Assembly (NCBI GenBank): GCA_964428475.1
Contig: CAYRYO010000048.1
Span: forward strand, 1 to 12,843
Direction of reading: 5' to 3'
From: JARICQ01 sp964428475
GTDB taxonomy: Bacteria; Bacillota; Clostridia; Tissierellales; Tissierellaceae
Length of the DNA: 12,843 nucleotides
Shown: positions 7,566 to 12,843 of the stretch, in pieces
Position numbering within the stretch: the first letter of the stretch is position 1
Layout of the letters: every line of letters starts with the position of its first letter
Made by a program: the position numbers and the translations under genes
Notes under the pieces: generated by a model
Told to the model about the DNA's origin: nothing
Database searches by the model: none
The model's input: the letters and a program-made list of their open reading frames with translations, nothing else

Positions 7566-7677
7566 CAGGCACAAATGCCTACTTATCTTGAATCCCACGG
7601 AGCAAGTAGATTATTGCAAGGAAAAAACACCTATGGATTATATACTTTTCCAGAATAGCTATCATTTGATAGAAAAA

Positions 7678-7715
7678 GAAAAACAATCCGTAACTCATGT
7701 TACCGATTGTTTTTC
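7678..7715. terminator. Hairpin that doubles as terminator and contains the operator
   Basis: Arms of 17 nt (7678-7694 and 7699-7715) pair with one C-C mismatch around a TCAT loop. The outer part is A-rich on the left and T-rich on the right, typical of a bidirectional intrinsic terminator. It can end transcription from the DUF1275 side. Its inner 14 bp is the GTAAC-N4-GTTAC operator, so one dyad seems to serve two purposes. Confidence 0.65.
7690..7703. promoter_or_regulatory. HcpR-like (CRP/FNR family) operator of the three-gene operon
   Basis: GTAACTCATGTTAC is a perfect 5-bp inverted repeat with a 4-bp spacer. The same site, with spacer ATAA, precedes hcp. Its centre is 29.5 bp before the first base of TATAAT in both cases, which places it at about -41.5, the class II activator position. 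From memory, clostridial HcpR sites have the form GTAAC-N4-GTTAC. Confidence 0.75.
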
Positions 7716-7731
7716 TTTATTGATATATAAT
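7703..7731 (+). promoter_or_regulatory. Activator-type promoter of the three-gene operon
   Basis: The -35 position holds CCGATT (7703-7708), a poor match to TTGACA, then a 17-bp spacer, then TATAAT (7726-7731). The hcp promoter has the same CCGATT and spacing. A poor -35 next to an operator at -41.5 suggests dependence on an activator. Confidence 0.65.
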
Positions 7732-7787
7732 ATATTTAGAAGATAAGAGAATATTAATATAGACATTGAATTTATAGGAGGTCAAGG

Positions 7788-9005
7788 ATGAATAAATATT
7801 TTGATATAAAAGACAAGCTTTACCATATAACTGAAAAGTATCCAGAAACAATAGATGTATTTGTAGCTAGTGGATTTGATCAACTTGCAAGTGCAGTGAT
7901 GAGGAAAGCAATGGGGAAGACGATCTCTGTTGAAATGGCATGCAGGAGTAAAAAGATAAATGTAGAATTATTTGAGAAAAAACTTGTAGAGACAATAGAG
8001 CAAAACAGGGTATCAGAAGATAAAGCACTAGTAGACAGACAAAGACAAGAGGATGCAGATGTAAGAATAGAGGGAATACTTCCCTGTCCTGTAAAACTTC
8101 CCTTATATGAGAGTTTTGAAAAATGGTTAGATAGAGAAAAGCTCCCATTCACACTAGACTACGAATTAAAAGTAGCTTCAGGTGGAGTCGATTGGATAAA
8201 AGATCAAATAGTAGATTTAAAAGATGAAAGTGAAATTGCAGATATATTTCTTTCAGCAGGATTTGATCTTTTCTTTGACAAGCATTTAATTGGTAAATAC
8301 AAAGAAAAGGGTGTATTTAAAGACTTTACACCAGAAAAGGTCAATTTAGACTTTGATAACGAATATATAAGCTTAAAAGATCCAATGGGGCAATATGGAA
8401 TGATAGGAGTAGTGCCCGCAGTATTTTTAGTAAATAAAGAAGAAATGGGAGATAGAGAATATCCAAGGACTTGGGAAGATTTATTTAAAGAAGAATTTCA
8501 AGGAGAAGTATCTCTTCCGGTAGGCGATTTTGACTTATTTAACGCAATACTATTAAATATCTACAAAACTTACGGAGAAGATGGACTTAGAAAACTTGGC
8601 AAGTCATTTATGAGAAATATGCACCCCTCAGAAATGGTAAAATCCTATAGAAAAAAAGATAAGCCAACTATTACAATAATGCCATATTTCTTTACAAAGA
8701 TGGTAACGGGAAAAGGACCTATGGTTCCTATATGGCCAGAAGATGGGGCAATTATAAGCCCAATATTCTTATTAAGTAAAGCTGATAAAGAGGAAAAAGT
8801 AAAACCAATTGTAGAATTCTTTGCATCTAAAGAAGTAGGTGAGATTCTTTCAAATAACGGAAGGTTCCCATCGACAAATGTTCAAGTAGACAATGAGCTT
8901 GATGAAAGTCAAAAATTTATGTGGCTTGGATGGGATTATATAAATAATCATGACATTGGAAGACTAATAAGCAAATGTGAAAATATATTTAATGAATCTA
9001 TATAG
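7788..9005 (+). CDS. Cytosolic solute-binding-protein-like protein with DUF1858-like N-terminus
   Basis: A 405-residue protein, first gene of a three-gene operon. Residues about 5-75 resemble DUF1858, a domain known as hybrid-cluster-protein-associated: EKYPETIDVFVASGF, then GKTISVEMACRSKKINVELF. The redox CxxC of the usual domain is missing. Residues about 93-405 look like a type 2 periplasmic binding protein of the iron (FbpA-like) group, with ADIFLSAGFDLFF, RTWEDLF, PVGDFDLFNAI, a WPEDGAIISPIFLL strand and a tail GRFPSTNVQVDNELDESQKFMWLGWDYI. There is no signal peptide or lipobox, so it should stay in the cytosol, which is odd for this fold. Cys100 (LPCPVK) sits at the domain border. AGGAGG precedes the ATG. 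Ligand and function are unknown. A metal or small anion is my guess. Confidence 0.8.
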   Translation: MNKYFDIKDKLYHITEKYPETIDVFVASGFDQLASAVMRKAMGKTISVEMACRSKKINVELFEKKLVETIEQNRVSEDKALVDRQRQEDADVRIEGILPCPVKLPLYESFEKWLDREKLPFTLDYELKVASGGVDWIKDQIVDLKDESEIADIFLSAGFDLFFDKHLIGKYKEKGVFKDFTPEKVNLDFDNEYISLKDPMGQYGMIGVVPAVFLVNKEEMGDREYPRTWEDLFKEEFQGEVSLPVGDFDLFNAILLNIYKTYGEDGLRKLGKSFMRNMHPSEMVKSYRKKDKPTITIMPYFFTKMVTGKGPMVPIWPEDGAIISPIFLLSKADKEEKVKPIVEFFASKEVGEILSNNGRFPSTNVQVDNELDESQKFMWLGWDYINNHDIGRLISKCENIFNESI

Positions 9006-9014
9006 GAGGTAAAT

Positions 9015-9716
9015 ATGAATTTAATCGTAGTTTCAGGTCCACCTTCATCAGGTAAGACCTCTATAATACTAAAGACAATTGATTCAATGAAACAAAGAAA
9101 TATTAAGGTGGGAGTAGTTAAATTTGACTGCCTTTACACAGATGATGATCAACTATATAAAAAAGCTGGAATTCCAGTGAAAAAGGGACTATCAGGTGCA
9201 CTTTGCCCAGATCACTTTTTTGTATCAAATATAGAAGAAGTAGTGCAGTGGGGAAACAAACTAGGACTAGATATGTTAATCACAGAATCAGCTGGACTTT
9301 GCAATAGATGTTCACCATATATAAAAGAAATAAGAGGAGTATGCGTAATAGACAACTTATCAGGAATAAATACGCCAAAAAAAATAGGACCTATGCTAAA
9401 ATCAGCAGATATAGTAGTAATTACAAAAGGAGATATAGTATCTCAAGCAGAGAGAGAAGTATTTGCTATGAAAGTAAATTCAGTGAATCCAAGAGCTACT
9501 ACTATGCATATAAACGGTCTTACAGGTCAAGGTGCATATGAACTTAGCACATTGCTTTATGATGAGACTCAAGTGGTAGATAGTGTTCAGGGAATGGAAC
9601 TTAGATTCCCAATGCCTTCAGCACTGTGTTCATATTGTTTGGGTGAAACTAAAATAGGTGAGTCTTATCAAATGGGTAATGTAAGAAAAATGGAATTAGG
9701 TGATGATGATGAATAA
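9015..9716 (+). CDS. HypB/UreG-like SIMIBI GTPase, cysteine-rich
   Basis: A 233-residue P-loop NTPase of the SIMIBI class, close in plan to the metallocentre GTPases HypB and UreG. Motifs are GPPSSGKT (8-15, Walker A), a VKFDCLYTDDD region (36-45) as switch I, TESAGLCNRCSPY (90-102) corresponding to the ES.G/ENxG switch II region of HypB/UreG, and TKGD (137-140) in place of the NKxD guanine motif. Cysteines are concentrated at 39, 64 (GALCPDH), 96 and 99 (CNRC), 110, and 205 and 208 (CSYC), a pattern suited to metal or iron-sulfur binding. The gene begins 9 bp after its neighbour's stop with AGGAGG between them, and overlaps the next gene by 8 bp, so the three products are co-expressed. Likely role: nucleotide-driven metal or cluster transfer (inference). 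Confidence 0.8.
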   Translation: MNLIVVSGPPSSGKTSIILKTIDSMKQRNIKVGVVKFDCLYTDDDQLYKKAGIPVKKGLSGALCPDHFFVSNIEEVVQWGNKLGLDMLITESAGLCNRCSPYIKEIRGVCVIDNLSGINTPKKIGPMLKSADIVVITKGDIVSQAEREVFAMKVNSVNPRATTMHINGLTGQGAYELSTLLYDETQVVDSVQGMELRFPMPSALCSYCLGETKIGESYQMGNVRKMELGDDDE

Positions 9717-10698
9717 TTTAACTATTAGGGAATTGGAAGAAAAATATCCCTTTGTAACTAGTTATTTTGAAGAAAACAAATTGGAAGTAGAAGAATTTAA
9801 AGATAGTACCTTTGAGGAATATTTAAATCACTTCACAGAAGATGATATAGAAAACTGGGCAATAGACAGAGAAAAATTGACATCTGATTTAGAAGTATTT
9901 ATAGAGCAAATGAAGGAATTTCTAGGAATAGAAGAAGACAAGAGTGTAAACTCACTTACTATTCTTCCAGGAAAGGACAAGTCAGGAAAGCCCGAGGGAT
10001 TTAGTCAACTAACTATAAATAAATCAGAGATTATCTCAATAGTAGGGCCTACAGGTTCTGGTAAATCCAGACTACTTGCAGATATAGAATGGACAGCAAT
10101 GCGTGACACTCCGACTAATAGAGGAATATTAATAAATGGAGAAACCCCTGATAAAAAATGGAGATTTTCTACTAATAATAAATTGGTAGCACAGCTCTCG
10201 CAAAATATGAATTTTGTAATGGATTTAACTGTAAGAGAATTCTTAGAACTTCACGCAGGAAGTAGACTTGTAGAAGATATTGAAGGCGTAATAGTCAAGA
10301 TAATATATGCAGCAAACAATCTAGCAGGAGAACAGTTTGACTTAGACACACCAGTTACATCTCTTAGTGGAGGGCAGTCAAGGGCTCTTATGATAGCAGA
10401 TACTGCAATATTAAGCTCATCTCCAATAGTATTAATAGATGAAATAGAAAACGCAGGAATAGATAGAAAAAGGGCATTAGATCTCTTAATATCAAGTGAC
10501 AAAATAGTGCTAATGGCAACACATGACCCAACACTTGCTCTTATAGCAGATAAGAGAATTATAATTAAGAATGGCGGAATAGACAGAGTAATAGAGACAT
10601 CAGAGGAAGAGAAAAAACTTCTAGTAGAATTAGAAAAGATGGACAATGTGATACAAGGCATGAGAACCAAGTTAAGGCATGGGGAAACATTAGGTTAA
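9709..10698 (+). CDS. Soluble ABC ATPase with DUF1858-like N-terminal domain
   Basis: A 329-residue ATPase without membrane segments. I chose the ATG at 9709 because AGGTG ends six bases before it; GTG 9700 and ATGs 9703 and 9706 are alternatives. Residues about 4-70 are a helical domain (LEEKYPFVTSYF, then STFEEYL, then IDREKL and VFIEQM) with the spacing of a divergent DUF1858/ScdA-N type domain. The ABC domain has Walker A GPTGSGKS (113-120), Q-loop Gln165, signature SLSGGQSRALM (218-228), Walker B VLIDEIENAG (241-250) with Glu245, and switch His272. All catalytic parts are present, so it should hydrolyse ATP. No permease gene is near, so a SufC-like or chaperone-like role is more likely than import. 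It overlaps the GTPase gene by 8 bp. Confidence 0.82.
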   Translation: MNNLTIRELEEKYPFVTSYFEENKLEVEEFKDSTFEEYLNHFTEDDIENWAIDREKLTSDLEVFIEQMKEFLGIEEDKSVNSLTILPGKDKSGKPEGFSQLTINKSEIISIVGPTGSGKSRLLADIEWTAMRDTPTNRGILINGETPDKKWRFSTNNKLVAQLSQNMNFVMDLTVREFLELHAGSRLVEDIEGVIVKIIYAANNLAGEQFDLDTPVTSLSGGQSRALMIADTAILSSSPIVLIDEIENAGIDRKRALDLLISSDKIVLMATHDPTLALIADKRIIIKNGGIDRVIETSEEEKKLLVELEKMDNVIQGMRTKLRHGETLG

Positions 10699-10769
10699 GA
10701 AATTGTGAATTGTGAATGCTGAATTGTGAATCAGAGTCAAAAGACGGGTTGGGATGGAACCCAACCCCT

Positions 10770-10909
10770 ACGATATCTAATGGTTGTTAGATATGATATA
10801 GGCCACGATATCTAATGATTATTAAATATGATATAGGCCACGATATCTAATGATTGTTGAATATTATATAGGGCACAATATCTAGTGATTGTTGGATATA
10901 CCGTAGGGG
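10770..10909. repeat. Four tandem 35-bp hairpin repeats
   Basis: Units 10770-10804, 10805-10839, 10840-10874 and 10875-10909 share the consensus ACGATATCTAATGATT followed by GTTGAATATGATATAGGCC. The first unit has perfect arms ATATCTAA/TTAGATAT; units 2 and 3 have one mismatch, and unit 4 pairs through G-U. The array forms the core of the MITE-like element. Confidence 0.85.
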
Positions 10910-10953
10910 GCGGGTTCCGTCCCGCCCCGTCTTTAATCCTTTGAACTTCATTC
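10903..10953. repeat. 51-bp direct repeat, copy A
   Basis: It begins GTAGGGGGCGGGTTCC and ends TTCATTC. It matches copy B at 48 of 51 positions and includes the right terminal hairpin of the MITE-like element. It ends 32 bp before the zinc-ribbon start codon. Confidence 0.85.
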
Positions 10954-10985
10954 ACTAGATAAACAAACTAGAGGAGGAGATATAT

Positions 10986-11228
10986 ATGCATACAGGATGT
11001 TCAGGTAGCTTTGAAAATGGGAAAATGGTAGTTGATAAACTTAGAATGATGGGATTCACTGAGATGGTAATGCCTATGACGATTATGATTAAATGTGTAG
11101 AATGTGATAATGAGTTTGAAATGACTCATTTAGAGACTAAATGCCCGCATTGTGGAATGGTATATGGAATTACTCCCTGTGGAACCTCTGATCCATCAAA
11201 GATAATGCCAGCAGGAAAAGATTATTAG
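10986..11228 (+). CDS. Small zinc-ribbon (rubredoxin-like) protein
   Basis: An 80-residue protein. Its N-terminal half has Cys5 and MVVDKLRMMGFTEMVMPMT, a short helix. The C-terminal half has KCVECDNEFEMTHLETKCPHCGMVYGITPCG: two CxxC knuckles (37/40 and 54/57) that should hold zinc or iron, and a further Cys. AGGAGGAG precedes the ATG. No family name or function is recognised with certainty, but the position between the three-gene operon and hcp suggests a role in the same process, perhaps as a metal or electron carrier (inference). It has no clear promoter of its own and may depend on read-through past the repeat element. It lies exactly between two 51-bp direct repeats; the second begins at the last base of its stop codon. 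Confidence 0.8.
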   Translation: MHTGCSGSFENGKMVVDKLRMMGFTEMVMPMTIMIKCVECDNEFEMTHLETKCPHCGMVYGITPCGTSDPSKIMPAGKDY

Positions 11229-11278
11229 TAGGGGGCGGGTTCCATCCCGCACCGTCTTTAATCCTTTGAATTTCATTC
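11228..11278. repeat. 51-bp direct repeat, copy B
   Basis: It is a second copy of the right end of the MITE-like element, 325 bp after copy A, with three differences. It continues into GCAATTC, matching the GAATTG(T)GAAT seen at the far left end, so it may be the more complete right end. A small hairpin CGCAA/TTGCG follows (11278-11296). Confidence 0.85.
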
Positions 11279-11325
11279 GCAATTCAAAATTTTGCGGCTC
11301 GACAATAAAATTTAAGTTTTATTTC

Positions 11326-11339
11326 GTAACATAAGTTAC
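11326..11339. promoter_or_regulatory. HcpR-like (CRP/FNR family) operator of hcp
   Basis: GTAACATAAGTTAC is a perfect inverted repeat with a 4-bp spacer, identical in arms and flanks (C before, CGATT after) to the site at 7690. Its centre is 11332.5, or 29.5 bp before the -10 box. With a start site near 11374 this is -41.5. Confidence 0.8.
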
Positions 11340-11367
11340 CGATTAATCTTTTAGGACTTAGTATAAT
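11339..11367 (+). promoter_or_regulatory. Activator-type hcp promoter
   Basis: CCGATT occupies the -35 position (11339-11344), followed after 17 bp by TATAAT (11362-11367). The leader of about 53 nt runs to an AGAGGAGG ribosome site. Confidence 0.7.
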
Positions 11368-11426
11368 GGGTATAGAAGATTAAGAAAGACAATAGAATAA
11401 TGAATATAAAAGAGGAGGCTGAATTA

Positions 11427-12843
11427 ATGGACAATAAAATGTTTTGTTATCAATGTCAGGAAGCAATGGGAAATAAAGCTTGTACAAAGGTAGGTATGTG
11501 TGGTAAAACAGCAGATCTTGCAGCGCTTCAAGACTTAATGATCTATGCAGTAAAGGGAATCTCACAGCTTGGACTTAAGGCAGATGAAATTGGATATGAA
11601 AAAGAAGGTCTAGATAGATTTTTAATAGAAGCATTATTTATGACAATTACAAATGCAAACTTTGACAAAGATAGATTTTTTGAAAAAATCAAGGATGCTC
11701 TTAAATTAAGAGATGAATTAAAAGAAGAATTAAAAGCTAAAGGTGTAGAGCTTGGAGAATTAGAAGATGCAGCTACATTTGTAGTAACTTCAAATGATGA
11801 AATCCAGTTTAAAGCAGAAAAAGAAGAAGTAGGGGTACTTGCTACTGAAAATGAAGATATTAGAAGTCTTAGAGAACTTATTATATACGGACTTAAGGGA
11901 ATGGCAGCATATGCAGAGCACGCTGACAATCTAGGATATGAAGATAAAGATATTGCTAAATTCATTAGAAAAGCAATGGCAGCTACATTAGATGACACAC
12001 TTACAGTAGATGATCTTGTAGCGCTTACTCTTGAAACAGGAGAATATGGAGTTAAAACTATGGCTCTATTAGATAAAGCTAATACAACTACTTATGGAAA
12101 TCCAGAAATCTCTGAAGTAAACATTGGAGTAAGAAAAAATCCAGCAATATTAGTATCAGGACATGATTTAAAAGACTTTGAAGAATTACTAGAGCAAACA
12201 AAAGGCTCAGGAGTAGATATATACACTCATGGAGAAATGCTTCCAGCAAATTATTACCCAAAATTCAAGAAGTATGATAACTTCGTTGGAAACTACGGTG
12301 GTGCATGGTGGTCACAAAAAGAAGAATTTGATAAATTTAACGGAGCTATTCTATTTACTACAAACTGTATAGTACCACCTCTAGCATCATATGCAGATAG
12401 AGTATATACAACAGGTAGTTCAGGATATCCAGGATTTAAACATATAGCAGATAGAGTAAATGGAGAAGCTAAAGATTTCTCAGAAGTTATAGCACATGCT
12501 AAAAGGCTTCCAGCACCAACTGAAATTGAAACAGGTAAGATAGTAGGTGGATTTGCACACGCTCAAGTATTTGCATTAGCAGACAAAGTAGTTGACGCAG
12601 TTAAATCAGGAGCAATCAAGAAATTCTTTGTAATGGCAGGATGTGACGGAAGACATAAGACTAGAAACTATTACACAGAATTTGCAGAGGCACTTCCAAA
12701 AGACACAGTTATCCTTACAGCAGGATGTGCAAAGTTTAGATATAACAAGCTTAATCTAGGAGATATAGGTGGAATACCAAGAGTATTAGACGCAGGACAG
12801 TGTAACGACTCCTACTCACTAGCAGTTATAGCTATGAAGTTAA
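11427..12843 (+). CDS. hcp: Hybrid cluster protein (hydroxylamine reductase), class I, 3' end outside window
   Basis: The first 472 residues of an expected 550 or so. Hcp is a cytosolic iron-sulfur protein that reduces nitric oxide and, in vitro, hydroxylamine, and protects anaerobes against nitrosative stress. The N-terminal cysteines C7, C10, C19 and C25 (CX2CX8CX5C) are the class I pattern that binds a [4Fe-4S] cluster, as in strict anaerobes. The hybrid Fe-S-O cluster ligands are visible: His246 (SGHDLK), Glu270 (THGEML), Cys314 (TTNCIVPP), Cys406 (MAGCDGRH, the persulfide position), Cys434 (TAGCAKFR) and Cys459 (DAGQCNDS). The final Glu and Lys ligands should lie beyond the window. AGAGGAGG precedes the ATG. 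The frame is open to the last base. Confidence 0.96.
   Translation, partial: MDNKMFCYQCQEAMGNKACTKVGMCGKTADLAALQDLMIYAVKGISQLGLKADEIGYEKEGLDRFLIEALFMTITNANFDKDRFFEKIKDALKLRDELKEELKAKGVELGELEDAATFVVTSNDEIQFKAEKEEVGVLATENEDIRSLRELIIYGLKGMAAYAEHADNLGYEDKDIAKFIRKAMAATLDDTLTVDDLVALTLETGEYGVKTMALLDKANTTTYGNPEISEVNIGVRKNPAILVSGHDLKDFEELLEQTKGSGVDIYTHGEMLPANYYPKFKKYDNFVGNYGGAWWSQKEEFDKFNGAILFTTNCIVPPLASYADRVYTTGSSGYPGFKHIADRVNGEAKDFSEVIAHAKRLPAPTEIETGKIVGGFAHAQVFALADKVVDAVKSGAIKKFFVMAGCDGRHKTRNYYTEFAEALPKDTVILTAGCAKFRYNKLNLGDIGGIPRVLDAGQCNDSYSLAVIAMKL

Larger units (their letters stand above)
7633..7746 (+). other. Small open frame overlapping the operator, possible gene remnant
   Basis: A 37-codon frame reads MDYILFQNSYHLIEKEK and then continues through the operator hairpin as apparently random sequence. 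The first 17 residues resemble the N-terminus of DUF3343 (putative Se/S carrier-like) proteins, which would make this a truncated remnant. AAGGA lies 10 nt before the ATG. The match is short and may be chance. Confidence 0.2.
10707..10953. mobile_element. MITE-like repeat element between operon and zinc-ribbon gene
   Basis: A non-coding element that fills almost all the gap after the ATPase gene. Its imperfect terminal inverted repeats are 10739-10776 and the reverse complement of 10897-10935; they agree at 31 of 37 positions over AAAGACGG...CCCTACG. Each terminus is itself a hairpin: GGGTTGGG/CCCAACCC on the left, GGGGCGGG/CCCGCCCC on the right. The left flank repeats GAATTGTGAAT. The two ends differ by paired changes that keep both stems. 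No protein is encoded, so any mobility would depend on a transposase elsewhere. GC-rich ends in an AT-rich region support foreign or repeat origin. Confidence 0.6.

Noticed and set aside
7574..7657. 27-codon frame after the DUF1275 gene
   Set aside because: It has no ribosome site, no recognisable family and a length expected by chance.
9308..9541. 77-codon frame inside the GTPase gene
   Set aside because: It is out of frame with the well-supported GTPase and its composition (Arg, Ser, Tyr and Lys rich) is typical of a frame-shifted reading of AT-rich coding DNA.
7788..10698. The three-gene operon as a conventional ABC importer
   Set aside because: The binding-like protein has no signal peptide or lipobox, no permease gene is present, and the ATPase has an extra N-terminal domain.
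10770..10909. Four 35-bp repeats as a CRISPR array
   Set aside because: The units are directly adjacent with no unique spacers, and no cas gene is in view.
11380..11998. Minus-strand frames opposite hcp
   Set aside because: The plus strand encodes Hcp with all expected ligands. The antisense frames have low-complexity Ser/Leu-rich products.

Overview
The window is AT-rich, with Shine-Dalgarno sites of the AGGAGG type, and its protein families (LCP cell-wall ligase, DUF1275 membrane protein, class I hybrid cluster protein) point to a low-GC, strictly anaerobic Firmicute, probably in Clostridia or Tissierellia. The genus cannot be named from the sequence alone.

Bases 1-5503 are ordinary chromosome. 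They hold the 3' end of an ABC exporter half-transporter, a PAS-GGDEF diguanylate cyclase, a release-factor-like (baeRF-type) protein, a convergent nitroreductase and an LCP family enzyme. Three of these genes end in hairpin terminators built on the same AATGGGAC-like stem. A perfect 20-bp dyad lies between the divergent nitroreductase and LCP genes. Bases 5597-5984 are a decayed toxin-antitoxin locus: the antitoxin is intact, but the PemK/MazF toxin has lost its middle and gained a stop codon. Next come a cupin gene (minus strand) and a DUF1275 membrane protein gene (plus strand), transcribed divergently.

The most interesting part is 7566-12843. A three-gene operon encodes a cytosolic protein with the fold signature of an iron-type solute-binding protein and a DUF1858-like N-terminus, a cysteine-rich HypB/UreG-like GTPase, and a soluble ABC ATPase whose N-terminus also looks DUF1858-like. 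It has no membrane permease and no signal peptide, so it is probably not a transporter. A small zinc-ribbon protein and then hcp (hybrid cluster protein, class I, cut by the window end) follow.

The promoters of the three-gene operon and of hcp carry the same 14-bp palindrome, GTAAC-N4-GTTAC. In both it sits at the same distance from a TATAAT box, placing its centre near -41.5, and it is followed by the same CCGATT in the -35 position. This is the layout of a promoter activated by a CRP/FNR-family protein, and HcpR is the obvious candidate. The inference is that the three-gene machine and the zinc-ribbon protein work with Hcp, either in nitrosative-stress defence or in building or repairing its metal cluster. 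Between the operon and hcp lies a MITE-like repeat element with four 35-bp hairpin units. One of its ends is duplicated, so the zinc-ribbon gene sits between 51-bp direct repeats.
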